In this document: one piece after another, positions 8,447 to 19,100 of the stretch | Layout of the letters: each line of letters opens with the position of its first letter | How positions within the stretch are numbered: position 1 is the first letter of the stretch | Assembly (NCBI RefSeq): GCF_900176505.1 | Contig: NZ_FWYB01000002.1 | Location: forward strand, 397,237-461,236 | Source: Pedobacter nyackensis | GTDB lineage: Bacteria; Bacteroidota; Bacteroidia; Sphingobacteriales; Sphingobacteriaceae | Length of the DNA stretch: 64,000 nt | Reading direction: 5' to 3' | Translations under genes and position numbers: made by a program | The notes under the pieces: model-generated | Seen by the model: the letters and a program-made list of their open reading frames with translations, nothing else | Told to the model about the DNA's origin: nothing | The model's database searches: none

Positions 8447-9712
8447 TTAGCGCATCACCCCAATTTTGTTACCTTCCCAATCCGGGAACAACACCTTATC
8501 ATTATTGATATTCAGGTGTTTGTCTGCCACTTCACTAAATACACTTCTGAAATCGGTAGTTACTGCGAGGTCCCTTCCATCTTCAAGATTCTCAATAGCA
8601 AGTGGGTTAACCAGACCGTGTACCAATCCGCCATTTACACTATTACCCAGAATGAAATTACATGAAGCCCTGCCGTGATCTGTTCCTCCTGTACCATTTT
8701 GTTTAACAGTACGTCCGAATTCAGTCATCGTCATTACGGTTACATCATCCTGATATGTGCCCATATCAGCCCAAAAGGCCATGATACTATTGCTCAGGTC
8801 GTTTACATTCCTTGCAAAGATACCTGTGTCTGCGCCCTGATTAAAGTGCGTATCCCAGCCTCCAGATTCGGCAAAGGCGACTTCCATACCCACATCCATT
8901 TTAATTAACTGTGCAATCTGTTTCAATGAATTGCCTAGTGCTGTATTAGGATATATGGCATTATTTGATGGTTTATAATTCTTTGTATCTACTTTTTGAA
9001 GCATTTTCATGGCATCAAAACTTTCCTTTCCTGTTTCCTTTAACAAGCCGGAAGAAGTGGTATCGTACAAGTCTTCGAAGCTTTTTGCAGCCATGTTTGC
9101 GCCCTTAACATTACCTCTTAATTGTATATTAAAGTCCTGCAGATTACTAATGGCAACAGCTGGGTTCTCTCCATAAAATGATCTGGGCAAAGATGAAGTT
9201 AAGCTCACTCCCTGAAAAGGCGTAGCAGCATCATGCCCCAGTAAGCCTACTGCGCGGTTTAACCAGCCACTATCGGTGCCTTTTCTGAATGGCGTGCCCG
9301 ACTCCATGTAATCCTGAGCATCAAAATGTGAGCGGGTATTATTTGGGGAGCCTATTCCATGTACAATGGCCATTCTTTTTTCCCTGAACATGCTTTCGAA
9401 AGCTGCCATTGAGGGGTGTAAACCAAAGCGTCCATCCAGATCTATCAGCGGTGTAGTTTTGCTTCCTTTGGCGGCATCCATAAACAACGTTGGGCGGGCT
9501 GCTTTTAAGTATTTATCAGTAAAAGGAGTTACCGCCATCAGCCCATCCATTGCGCCACGCTGAAAGATGCAAACCATTATCTTTTTCCTTTTAAACAAAC
9601 CCGGAGCTTTAGTTCCGGCAACAGCTTCTGCTAAAAAACCAGGAATACCACCCAATCCAATTCCAAATAGTGCCAGTCCGCCAGCTTTTATAAATCCTCT
9701 TCTTGAAGTCAT
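8447..9712 (-). CDS. DUF1501 family protein with Tat signal
   Basis: The 421-residue protein begins with a twin-arginine signal (SRRGFIKAGGLALFGIGLGG), so it should be exported folded. The body has DUF1501 landmarks: CIFQRGAMDGL, GRFGLHPSM, NNTRSHFDAQDYMESGTP, GGWDTHFNQG and MTEFGRTVKQNGTGGTDHG. These His/Asp-rich motifs place it in the alkaline-phosphatase/sulfatase-like superfamily. The exact function is not known. DUF1501 and DUF1800 genes are very commonly paired. Here the DUF1800 stop is 17 bases upstream, so translation is probably coupled. Confidence 0.93.
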   Translation of the reverse strand: MTSRRGFIKAGGLALFGIGLGGIPGFLAEAVAGTKAPGLFKRKKIMVCIFQRGAMDGLMAVTPFTDKYLKAARPTLFMDAAKGSKTTPLIDLDGRFGLHPSMAAFESMFREKRMAIVHGIGSPNNTRSHFDAQDYMESGTPFRKGTDSGWLNRAVGLLGHDAATPFQGVSLTSSLPRSFYGENPAVAISNLQDFNIQLRGNVKGANMAAKSFEDLYDTTSSGLLKETGKESFDAMKMLQKVDTKNYKPSNNAIYPNTALGNSLKQIAQLIKMDVGMEVAFAESGGWDTHFNQGADTGIFARNVNDLSNSIMAFWADMGTYQDDVTVMTMTEFGRTVKQNGTGGTDHGRASCNFILGNSVNGGLVHGLVNPLAIENLEDGRDLAVTTDFRSVFSEVADKHLNINNDKVLFPDWEGNKIGVMR

Positions 9713-9729
9713 GATTATATTTTTAGGGG

Positions 9730-11718
9730 TTATTTACGTTGAAATTCAGGAGAGCCTATAATCACACCGACCACTTGTGCAAGCATCGTATTGTTTCCTC
9801 CGGACAGCGTAACCGCTGTTGCATTTTTGCCGGAATTCTTTTTAACAGGTTTCTCAATACCTTTTTTATTTGTCTTCATCACCATCTCCTCATTTTCCAT
9901 GGTATCCATGGTTTGAGGTGGCCCAGTTTTGGCAGCAGCACTTTCTACCTTACTAACCAGATTCGGATCATTCAACATTGGTTTTAACCGCTTAACCGTT
10001 TCCAGTACATCACGTTCGGGCATAATCAACTTACAATAAATCAGCAATGCAGCATCAGCGCTTTCAGGTTCATGGTTATTATTTAAAGATGCCAGATTGA
10101 TCTTAATACCCGGAATACGTTGGGTAGCCAGCGCTAATCCAAAATTCATTCTGTTTAACAAAGATCCCGTATTAATCCAGTATTGTCCTTTATCCGGAAA
10201 GCCTGTAGGTGCCTGGTAATAGTACATCTTCTGTCCCATTTTATTAATCCAGTTGTACAATTGGTAGGGCTGAGTGATTTCGGCATTCAAACTTCTTACA
10301 GCACTTATTGCCAACTCAAAAGGAGATTTTGTTTTCTCTCTTAACGATTCCTTACTCCAAAACTCAGGCGCTGTAGCCATAGTAATCATCATCTGCTTAA
10401 TGTCACCATCAGTTTTAGTAAATGTTTTTGCCATTTTATCTACCAATGAAGACGCAGGATTGTCATTCACAAATCTTGTCGCTAGCTTTTTCGAAATAAA
10501 CTTTGCAGTTGAGGGGTGATGTGCTAACATGGTGAGAAGCTCCACCCCTTCTTCATACCCACCGTTTGCCGGAAAATGTTTGCCCAATACGATCCTTTCA
10601 CCATTATCATGTCTTGTTGGCATAAACAGAAAGTCGCCATCATGTACAAAACCACGTTTCTCAAGCGTGTTTTTATCAGTCTTTTCAAGCAGATTTTTAG
10701 CAGCAAAGCCATAACCGTTTTCACCCATAGGAGCGATGGTCCAACCTGTTAGCACCCTCGCTGCCTGGGTAACATCACTCTGAGTATATCCACCATCAAC
10801 CCCTAAAGTATGCAGTTCCATCACCTCACGAGCATAGTTTTCGTTCAAACCACCTTGTTTCTTTTTCTCCTGCAGTTTTTTAAGTGCAGGTGAATTTGCA
10901 ATAGCTGTTGCTCTGAAACCTGGGCGTTTCTTCAATGTTTTCTTTTCTCCCATTTGCATCTGCATGTCATCATTATTTGCGACCGGCTGTCCGCTGCTCG
11001 AAAAATTGTCCAGGTACATTAGCATGGCCGGAGATTTTGCCGTGGCCATCAACAAGGTTTGAAATTTACCTGTAACATTAGGCCTGATCACATCCCTTTC
11101 ATAAGCAGGAGTAAATGGGGCACTTTGATTTTTTGTCAGCGAGACATTGAAGTGGTTGAACCAGAAATCAGTTAGCAATTCGTTTAGCTGATTATTCGTA
11201 TAAGTTGCTCTTAGTATTTTTTGATTAAAAAACTGGCGGAATAGTTCCTGCTGAGGCTTATAGCCTTTTGAATCCATAAAAGCTTTGATCTGCTGTCGGT
11301 ACTCCTTCCCATCCCCCTTATTTACTGAATCCTTATTGATTACCCCTTCCTTAACAGCCATACGTAGCGCTTGGCCTGGGCGAGGATACTTATCCTCTAC
11401 TTCTGCATTGCTCAGATTGATATCGTCGTATTGGCTTAAGGACTTGTTTAAAGCTTCATCCTCGATCTTGCCATCCAATTGCTGCACAAACCATTTCTCC
11501 AATCCAATTTTAACCACCGCATCGATATCTTCTGGCTTTGCTCCATAAGTAAACCGGCTTAAAAGATGTGCCGCAGCTTGTCGCTCGTCTAACCCAGCCT
11601 TTTTATAGGGGAAGGAAAACTTCACTGCAGCCGGTTTCTCCTTTTGAAAGGCCGAACACAATACAGTAACCAAAAGGACAAACACAAAGGAATAGATAAC
11701 TTTTGCAGGTGTTTTCAT
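9730..11718 (-). CDS. DUF1800 family exported protein
   Basis: This 662-residue protein has an N-terminal hydrophobic signal (VIYSFVFVLLVTVLCSAF) followed by a DUF1800 domain over nearly its whole length: AAHLLSRFTYGA, FWFNHFNVSL, ENYAREVMELHTLGVDGGYT, RVLTGW, KLATRFVNDNP and QAPTGFPDKGQYW. A basic, low-complexity insert near residues 600-640 (KTNKKGIEKPVKKNSGK) is peculiar to this copy. It is the first gene of the DUF1800-DUF1501-FGE-like operon. The function of the family is not established; it is usually described as partner of DUF1501. Confidence 0.92.
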   Translation of the reverse strand: MKTPAKVIYSFVFVLLVTVLCSAFQKEKPAAVKFSFPYKKAGLDERQAAAHLLSRFTYGAKPEDIDAVVKIGLEKWFVQQLDGKIEDEALNKSLSQYDDINLSNAEVEDKYPRPGQALRMAVKEGVINKDSVNKGDGKEYRQQIKAFMDSKGYKPQQELFRQFFNQKILRATYTNNQLNELLTDFWFNHFNVSLTKNQSAPFTPAYERDVIRPNVTGKFQTLLMATAKSPAMLMYLDNFSSSGQPVANNDDMQMQMGEKKTLKKRPGFRATAIANSPALKKLQEKKKQGGLNENYAREVMELHTLGVDGGYTQSDVTQAARVLTGWTIAPMGENGYGFAAKNLLEKTDKNTLEKRGFVHDGDFLFMPTRHDNGERIVLGKHFPANGGYEEGVELLTMLAHHPSTAKFISKKLATRFVNDNPASSLVDKMAKTFTKTDGDIKQMMITMATAPEFWSKESLREKTKSPFELAISAVRSLNAEITQPYQLYNWINKMGQKMYYYQAPTGFPDKGQYWINTGSLLNRMNFGLALATQRIPGIKINLASLNNNHEPESADAALLIYCKLIMPERDVLETVKRLKPMLNDPNLVSKVESAAAKTGPPQTMDTMENEEMVMKTNKKGIEKPVKKNSGKNATAVTLSGGNNTMLAQVVGVIIGSPEFQRK

Positions 11719-11892
11719 ACAATGATCGAATTAATTATATTCCTATGACAATAGAAATCTGATAAGGATTAAAACAGTTGTAAAAAATATATTCTACCAA
11801 ATTATATACCAGGCAGATACATTCACTTAATATAACTTTTTTAAGAAGCATTTGTTTTTTCGGAAAACTGACCACCCAAAGAAACATCTGCG

Positions 11893-11902
11893 CAAACGTT
11901 TG
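11893..11902. promoter_or_regulatory. Second CAAACGTTTG palindrome, upstream of the DUF1800 operon
   Basis: Same 10-base palindrome as at 5878-5887, here with flanks GCG...TG. It lies 175 bases upstream of the DUF1800 start and just beyond the terminator of the S9 peptidase operon. This spacing is long for a classical operator. The rest of 11719-11971 is AT-rich without further recognisable sites. Confidence 0.3.
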
Positions 11903-11928
11903 TGTAAAAGAGAACTATCTTTTATCAA

Positions 11929-11961
11929 AAAACCCCTGGCAATTCATTTGCCAGGGGTTTT
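11929..11961 (-). terminator. Rho-independent terminator of the SusC-SusD-S9 operon
   Basis: A 14-base perfect stem (AAAACCCCTGGCAA and its complement) with a five-base loop lies 11 bases after the S9 peptidase stop. On the minus strand it ends in a run of T. It is also T-rich on the plus strand, so it could work in both directions. Confidence 0.8.
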
Positions 11962-11971
11962 ATTTTTGAAC

Positions 11972-14596
11972 TTACATCCAATCGGGTTTAGGCTTATCTT
12001 TAAGATAATAATCGAAAAAGCCCATTACTTTGTTCGTAAAATCCTCTTTATTTTCCTTCTTTTCGAGTAGATGACCTTCACCTTTGTAATTCAGCATCCA
12101 TGCCGGTTTATTTAACCTGCGCAGTCCTGTAAAAAACTCTATTCCTTGCTCCCAAGGCACAGAACCATCCTGGTCATTATGCATCATCAAAACAGGAGTT
12201 TTAACATTAGGAAGGCCAAATAAAGGCGAATTACTGATATAAGCCAATGGATTGCTCCACAAGGTTGTCCCCATACGACTCTGAGTATGTTCATATTGGA
12301 ACATCCTGCTTTGACCAGTTTCCCAGCGAATACCACCATAAGCACTGGTCATGTTAGATACAATTGCTCCAGCCATGGCCGCTTTAAACATGTTGGTCTT
12401 CGTGATCAGATAGGCAGCCTGATAACCTCCCCAACTATGGCCATTAATCCCTATCCGATCCTTGTCAATAAAATCGTATTGTGTTGTTAAAGCATTAACA
12501 CCACTCACAATTGCATCATATGAACTTGCTCCAGGTGCAGCTGTTCTAAAAACTACATCCGGAATAAAAACCAAATAACCATTGCTCACCAAATAAGACC
12601 AGTTTACTACCGATTTCATTGCATCTGGAGCATTATAGCGGTGTAACAAATCACTTCGTTGCTCATAGAAATAAACAATCATAGGATATTTTTTACTAGG
12701 GTCAAAATTCTCTGGCTTACACAAGATACCTTGTAAAGAATCTTTGTTAAAGCTTTCCCATTCCACCAATTCTGATGTCCCCCAGTTATAGTCTTTTTGC
12801 TGAGGATTGGTGATTGATATTTTTTTTATGTTAGCAAAATTCTGATCAGAATAATACAATTCAGGATATTCAGTAAAATCTCCTTTTTTCCAGAGACAAG
12901 CAGTTCCATCTTCTGAGATGTTTAATCCACCATAAGTATGATCTGAGAGCGCCAATTGATCAAAACTGCCATTTGGCTTAAGTACAAAATAACCATCCTT
13001 TTTAGTTTTGGATTGAAAAGCTGTAAAATATTGAACGGCTTTCAAATCTATGTATCGCTCCGTTTTTTCGGGTTTGATATATCTGAAAACTATGCCTTGT
13101 TTCCGACCGGTGCCCTTTGTTAAGCAAACCGGCACATTTTTACCTGAGGCATCAATTTTCCACAAGTCATACTTACTATGTACCAGAAACCAATGTGTTT
13201 CCGTGTCCCAGCCAGCATCCCCATAATGAGTAGAGTGCATCGGCATATCCAGCTCATCATTATAAAAAACATCTTTGATATTTCGGGTAAGGTTCCTTTT
13301 TTCCAATGTTTTTGTGTTCATACTGTACCATGAACTATCCGTTGGCTCGTACCAACTGATGTACTGTTTATCAAAGGAAATTTTTGGAATATAATACTTC
13401 CTTTCCAGCACCATTTTATTTTTACCGGTCTCCATATTAACCAGATAGGCATCATATAGCCTACTCGCTTCAATCCCCACAAGATTTTGATATCTCAAAT
13501 CACTAAAGCCAATAGATACGCCTTCCTTATCACCTTCTGGGAACTGTAAATAAGGCATTTCTGAATCACCTAACTGAACTACCTTTTTATTTCCAATCAC
13601 ATATTGATAAAAATTACTACTCTTTATGGCAGTACCTTTTTTATCCATAGGAGGAATTGTTGACTGATCCCATTTCCAGATATCAAGCAAAACTTTCTTC
13701 TTCCTAACGGTATCAGCTACTGTATACGCGCTACTTTTAAAGTAAACTTTTTGCCCATTAGCAGAAAAACTAAGGAGTTCATTAGCTGAGATTCGATATC
13801 CTGAAGATAAGCCCCGCGTGCTATTGGTAACTGAATCTAGCCGTTGTCCACTTTTGGTTTTCACCACATAAATCTTGTACAACGTATCCTTAGCCTTTAT
13901 ATCTTCAGAGATATAGGCCAATTGATCCGAATTTTTCGAAAATGTAGCCATTGTATAATTCACATTTCCAGATACGATCACCTTTTTATGACCAGAAGGG
14001 ATGTGAAACAACGACAACCTGCTAATCTTCTTTTCCTGTTGCAAGACCAAAACGTAATTCTGATCATCTGAATACCTATGTTTTAAAACGGATTCAAACA
14101 CCACAGAATCTTTGGATGTAGGATTGTAAAGCACTAAACTGTTCAAGATTGTATTCTTCTTAACCGTAGAATCGACTTTACTTTTACGTATAACCTGCAA
14201 CAAGCATGGAGATGATTTTATGAAGCTAACGATTGGCTGCCCTTTAAAATCCAGCAATTCTCCTGTTACCAAATTACGAAGTCGAAAAACCTTATTCTTC
14301 GCTTCCGCGCCCACCGTATAAGTACAAAATTTTGAATCCGAACTGAATTGCAAATTGGCTCCATGAAGAATAGTATCTACCTTTTCTCTGTTCCCTAATA
14401 ATAATACCTGATATGCGGCTTTATTCCTGATCTCATATCCAAACCATTTACCATTCGGGGAGATTTTATCCCCTGAGATAAACTTCCAACTGTTAAAAGT
14501 AGTGTGATCTAACACCTTTTTGGATTGCCCAGATAAATCATTTGCAACCAGCAAAAAGAAAAATACGAGCTTATAATACTTAATTATTTTTGTCAT
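11972..14596 (-). CDS. S9-family (prolyl oligopeptidase-like) serine peptidase, active site intact
   Basis: A secreted 874-residue protein (signal KLVFFFLLVANDLSG). Residues about 30-600 form the beta-propeller-like N-terminal part. The C-terminal alpha/beta hydrolase has the nucleophile Ser in INGHSWGGYQAA, the catalytic Asp in NDQDGSVPW and the His in KGEGHLLE, so it should be active. It follows SusD by 20 bases and is followed by a strong terminator, making it the last gene of a SusC-SusD-peptidase unit. That context suggests import and cleavage of peptides rather than glycans, which is inference. It differs from the degenerate S9 protein at 30402-32294. Confidence 0.93.
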   Translation of the reverse strand: MTKIIKYYKLVFFFLLVANDLSGQSKKVLDHTTFNSWKFISGDKISPNGKWFGYEIRNKAAYQVLLLGNREKVDTILHGANLQFSSDSKFCTYTVGAEAKNKVFRLRNLVTGELLDFKGQPIVSFIKSSPCLLQVIRKSKVDSTVKKNTILNSLVLYNPTSKDSVVFESVLKHRYSDDQNYVLVLQQEKKISRLSLFHIPSGHKKVIVSGNVNYTMATFSKNSDQLAYISEDIKAKDTLYKIYVVKTKSGQRLDSVTNSTRGLSSGYRISANELLSFSANGQKVYFKSSAYTVADTVRKKKVLLDIWKWDQSTIPPMDKKGTAIKSSNFYQYVIGNKKVVQLGDSEMPYLQFPEGDKEGVSIGFSDLRYQNLVGIEASRLYDAYLVNMETGKNKMVLERKYYIPKISFDKQYISWYEPTDSSWYSMNTKTLEKRNLTRNIKDVFYNDELDMPMHSTHYGDAGWDTETHWFLVHSKYDLWKIDASGKNVPVCLTKGTGRKQGIVFRYIKPEKTERYIDLKAVQYFTAFQSKTKKDGYFVLKPNGSFDQLALSDHTYGGLNISEDGTACLWKKGDFTEYPELYYSDQNFANIKKISITNPQQKDYNWGTSELVEWESFNKDSLQGILCKPENFDPSKKYPMIVYFYEQRSDLLHRYNAPDAMKSVVNWSYLVSNGYLVFIPDVVFRTAAPGASSYDAIVSGVNALTTQYDFIDKDRIGINGHSWGGYQAAYLITKTNMFKAAMAGAIVSNMTSAYGGIRWETGQSRMFQYEHTQSRMGTTLWSNPLAYISNSPLFGLPNVKTPVLMMHNDQDGSVPWEQGIEFFTGLRRLNKPAWMLNYKGEGHLLEKKENKEDFTNKVMGFFDYYLKDKPKPDWM

Positions 14597-14616
14597 TAAT
14601 CAATGGATAATATGGG

Positions 14617-16059
14617 CTAATCTCTGTTGTATTGAGGAAGGGAAGGGTTAAGACTAAGAACTTTAGGAGGTAAGGGTAAAATGTACCGTAGGTCATTGGC
14701 GGGAAGGGTCCAACTCTCGCTACCTGCCGAATGAACAATATCCTTTTTCCAATCAGCCTCTCTGTTCAATCGTTTCAAATCGATCAAACGCATGCTTCCA
14801 CAGAACGCAAACTCCCTACGTCTTTCCTCCAGTACAATCTTTAACGCCATTTTAGCGTCAACCAATGGCAAATCTTTATTACCATTAATACGATTATAAC
14901 GCAACTTATCTACCAAAGCCAAGGCCTTTTGAGCCTCACCTTTGCGCGCATATCCCTCTGCGGCAATCAAGAATAACTCTGAAGTATTAAATCCTGAATT
15001 AAACATTACATACGGCACCCACATGCTTTTACCCGGAAAATTTAGCTGACCATTAAGTTTAAAAGTATTGTCGGCAAAAAACAACAATCTACGCTGATCT
15101 GTTGCTCCAGGAGGCAAATCGTGGTTATAAGTAGCCAACAAATCTGCACTGGCATAAACATTCCGCGAAAGAGAAATCAGATTATCTCCATATCTTGCAT
15201 AAATGCTCTCCACATTGTCCTTAGCTTCCGGATAGGACTTACCCGTCGCAGCATCATAAATTCGCCCAAACCCATTCGCCGCAGGATTAATGCTGTACAG
15301 CTTCATATTGGTTAACTGACTATTATCCAGCAATGCTTTCTCTGCATAAATACGGGCATTCTCATAATCCTTCATATAAAAATACATCTTAGCCATAAAT
15401 GCATTACCGACTTGCCTTGATGGCTTAAAGCGATGCGGAGTAGTGGCCGACAGATGAGGCAAGGCTTCGTTCAAATCCTTAAAAATCTGATCATAAACTT
15501 CTCGTACTGTATTACGCTTATAATCCTTATTAATATCTTCGGATAACACTAAAGGGACACCTAAATCATTAGCAGCAGAATTAGCATCATAATCTTTTGC
15601 ATAAGTATTGACCAGCAACAAATATTCAAAAGCACGACCTACTTTTGCTTCTGCAGCCAAGGCTTCCTTGTCTTTTGGATTCCCATCGGTACAAGAAAGA
15701 ACATTATTGATGACCACATTAAAAGTGTAAATTCTTTTATAGGCATTTTGCCATAAAAGGTCGTCTGTTCCCGCACTAAAAATTGAACCATGCGCAAAAG
15801 AATACATATTCTTCTGGCCTTCGCTCCCCTGTTGAAACTGGCCGAAAGGAACTGATAAATCGCCCAACAGCATATCATCAGTAATGTAAACTACATAAGG
15901 GTTATCGGCACTCATCATCGTTTTATGATTCAACAACTTAACATAGTCATCGTAAAATTCCGGAATGAGAATACCTTTTGGCTTGATGTCAAGATATTTT
16001 TTGCAGGAAGGCAATAAAAACAGCAACAGAGCCGATAAAATTATTGTTATATTTTTCAT
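14617..16059 (-). CDS. SusD/RagB-family surface lipoprotein
   Basis: The 480-residue protein has a lipoprotein signal (LLFLLPSCKKYLDIKPKG; lipid-modified Cys near 19), the SusD-like helical TPR-like body, and the usual C-terminal ERRREFAFCGSMRLIDLKR and LPLPPKVLSLNPSLPQY. SusD proteins cap the SusC barrel from outside and bind the substrate. It lies downstream of its partner SusC with a 92-base gap that carries a large hairpin. At 480 residues it is at the short end of the family. Confidence 0.95.
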   Translation of the reverse strand: MKNITIILSALLLFLLPSCKKYLDIKPKGILIPEFYDDYVKLLNHKTMMSADNPYVVYITDDMLLGDLSVPFGQFQQGSEGQKNMYSFAHGSIFSAGTDDLLWQNAYKRIYTFNVVINNVLSCTDGNPKDKEALAAEAKVGRAFEYLLLVNTYAKDYDANSAANDLGVPLVLSEDINKDYKRNTVREVYDQIFKDLNEALPHLSATTPHRFKPSRQVGNAFMAKMYFYMKDYENARIYAEKALLDNSQLTNMKLYSINPAANGFGRIYDAATGKSYPEAKDNVESIYARYGDNLISLSRNVYASADLLATYNHDLPPGATDQRRLLFFADNTFKLNGQLNFPGKSMWVPYVMFNSGFNTSELFLIAAEGYARKGEAQKALALVDKLRYNRINGNKDLPLVDAKMALKIVLEERRREFAFCGSMRLIDLKRLNREADWKKDIVHSAGSESWTLPANDLRYILPLPPKVLSLNPSLPQYNRD

Positions 16060-16086
16060 TTGAATATAATTTTGTTTTCAATGGTA

Positions 16087-16140
16087 ATGAAGCTATCATA
16101 AGCAGATACATTGATATTTGTATGCTTATGATGGCTTCAT
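16087..16140 (-). repeat. Large inverted repeat in the susC-susD gap
   Basis: Two 18-base arms (16087-16104 and 16123-16140) match with a single mismatch around an 18-base loop, and four more bases (TACA/TGTA) can pair after a two-base bulge. There is no T run after it on the minus strand. It may protect the susC 3' end or act as a partial terminator, leading to unequal SusC and SusD amounts. The function is inferred only. Confidence 0.65.
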
Positions 16141-16151
16141 GATTTCAGCGA

Positions 16152-19100
16152 TTAAAAATTTAGAGATAATCCAAGGGTGTAAGTAGTAGGTTGCAAATTG
16201 CCTCTGGATGGTGTTAAAGAAGAACCATTCCAAACCTCAGGATCAAGTCCTTGATTATTTGCAGCCCATCTCCAGGCATTCTGGATCTGACAAGAAATCC
16301 TCACATTATCCAATCCGTATTTATGGACTGCTTTAGTTGGCAGTTCATAGCCAATTGAAATATCCCTAAGTTTGATATAATCACCTTTCTGTACATGCTT
16401 ATCAGCGGCCGACCATAGATTTCCTAAATTAGCATTTACACCTTGTCTAAAAGCCGGAGCTTTAGATGCGTCGTTTTCATCCCCTGGCTTTTGCCAGAAA
16501 TTCGCAGTCAGTCTGTCGACATTTGCGGAAATACCGGTCCCAACAATATAATTACCAAACATACTTCTCATCACGTGTCCGCCATAATAGAGGAACATAA
16601 ACGATAAATCAAAATTCTTATATTTAAAATTGTTTGATAAAGAGGCTGCATAAGGCGGAACTGTTGTTCCTGCATATTGCAAATCTTCCATCGTAAGGTT
16701 TGCAAACGACTTTACAATATTTCCATTTCTATCGTAACCCTGTGGCGCTCCTGTATTGTCAAGGCCTGCCCAACGCACGCTATAAAGACTATTTAATGGT
16801 TTTCCTTCACGAATCTGATCCGCTTGAATATAAAAAACTGCAGCACCATTGGTATTTTCTATTCTGGTCAGCTTATTTTTATTGTAAGAGAAATTCATCG
16901 ATGTTCTCCAGCTAAAGTCAGGTCTAACAATATTTTGTGAATTTAAAGAAACCTCCAAACCACGATTATACATATCCCCATAGTTTACTGTCAGGTCAGT
17001 CCAGCCATAAGTAGGATCCGAAATCTTCGATTTTAACAAATCTGATGTGCTTTTATTGTAAACCTCAATGCTTCCACTTAGTGCTGATTTGAAGAGATTA
17101 AAATCGACACCTAAATTAGTTACCCTTGTTTTTTCCCAACGTAAGCCAGAGTTAGGAGGAAATCTAACTTGAGATGAAGGTTCGTTAATATAATCGTTTA
17201 TTCCACTCTCAATTACGGTCAAAAATGGACCACTCAATTTAGCGATATTACCATTTATACCATAGGTAGCGCGTAGCGACAAACGATCCAACCAATCTAA
17301 ATCATGCTCTGAGATCAGATAAGATCCACCTGCAGACCATAATGGACGATACTGATATTTGGGGTCTGTTCCGAATAAATTGGATTGATCCATACGGATA
17401 CTGGCGCTTGCTGTAAAACGACGATTATAAGTATAAGATGCATTACCATAAAAAGAGACATAACGATTCTCAGTAGAAAAAAAGCCTGCCCCCATATTAC
17501 TGTAATTAAATGATCCAAAAAGTGCTTGTGTACCTGTTAAATTAGCTATTGACTTTTCATCTATTGCTTTAAAAGAAAGGCTATTGTCATCATAACCGAC
17601 TCTATAAGTTGCCGTGGACGAGGATCTCACCTTACGTTGCTCGGCACCGGCAATTACAACTATCTCATGCTGATCATTAATTATTTTATTATAATTCAAT
17701 TGAGCCCGCAAGGTATGCGAGTCTCCGTCTCCACGAATTTCCTTAATCTGTCCTCCGGTTGGAATATTTTGAGTGATTACGCCACTTTTTATCTGAGTCG
17801 CATTGTTAACCATCGTTTTAACAAACCATGAATCCTTACTATAGAATTGCTTTTGAAAATTATTTCTTAATTCTTTTTGATACTTCAGATCTAATGTTAA
17901 TCCTTTAATCAATTTAAAGTTAGCGCCAACATTAAAATTCTGATACTTCTCATTAGATTCAAACCGTTGATTATTCAACTCCTGAAGTGGAAAATAACTC
18001 TCATCCAACAATCCTAATCCGGTTAATCTATTCAACTCGCTTTGAGATTTTGCCTGATACCAGGGTAGTGGATTGCCATTTTCATCCTTAAACAAAAGAT
18101 AAGATGCCTTTCCCGCACCAGTGTACACACTCATTCCTGAAAATCCATTGTTATACGCTTCTCCAGTGAAACTTCCTAAAATGCCGGCATCTAATCGTAG
18201 CCAGGACGTAATATCAAAGCTGTTTTTAAAATTATAACCTTTCCGATCATTAGTTTGAGCTTGTTCGTATGGCATCGCCTGTAAATAGTTTACAGACAAA
18301 GCGTAACGATGTTTTGCTGTACCTCCGGATAATGATAAGTTGTGCTGTTGATCGATTGCTCTTCTTCTCAATAATTCATCAACAAGCTGGTCTTTACGAT
18401 CTCTGTTGCGATAAATATCCAATTGTCTATTTAATTCAGCCTCATCTATTTTATTAGCAGCGCGATCATAAAACAATTGACGAACCTCGTTTACATAAGT
18501 TCCTGGTTGCAGTGCTGGGGCACTCAATTTGAAAAGAGTTTGCTGAAAATCGATAAATTCTGAACTTGATAATAAGTTATTATAACTGGCATCAGGAAGA
18601 GGTGTCAATTTCAAACTTCCATTATATGAAATTCTTAATGGTCCTGCTACCCCCATTTTTGTCGTGATTACAATAACACCATTAGCAGATCGGGCTCCGT
18701 AAATAGAGGCCGCAGTAGCGTCTTTCAGTATAGTTACGCCCACAACATCGGAAGGATTTATCGCATCTATTGAACCTTCATAAGGTACTCCATCTACGAC
18801 ATAAAGCGGTGCAATTGTTCCAGAGATCGTCGACTTCCCTCTTATTTGAACTGCTCCCTTATAAGCGGTTAAACCGGCCACCTGCCCCTCTAACCGATCA
18901 ATGATATTAGTTTGGAGTTTACCTACAAGATTTTTTTGTGTAACAACGCCATAAGATCCGGTAGCACGTTCTTTTGGTATTTGCTGATAACCTGTAGAGA
19001 CCATAACCGACACCTCTTCGAGTTCATTCTGGTTTACTTCTAAACGAATTGTTAAAGGAGAAACCTGATTTGCAGGCACTTCTTTTAATGTATAGCCAAT

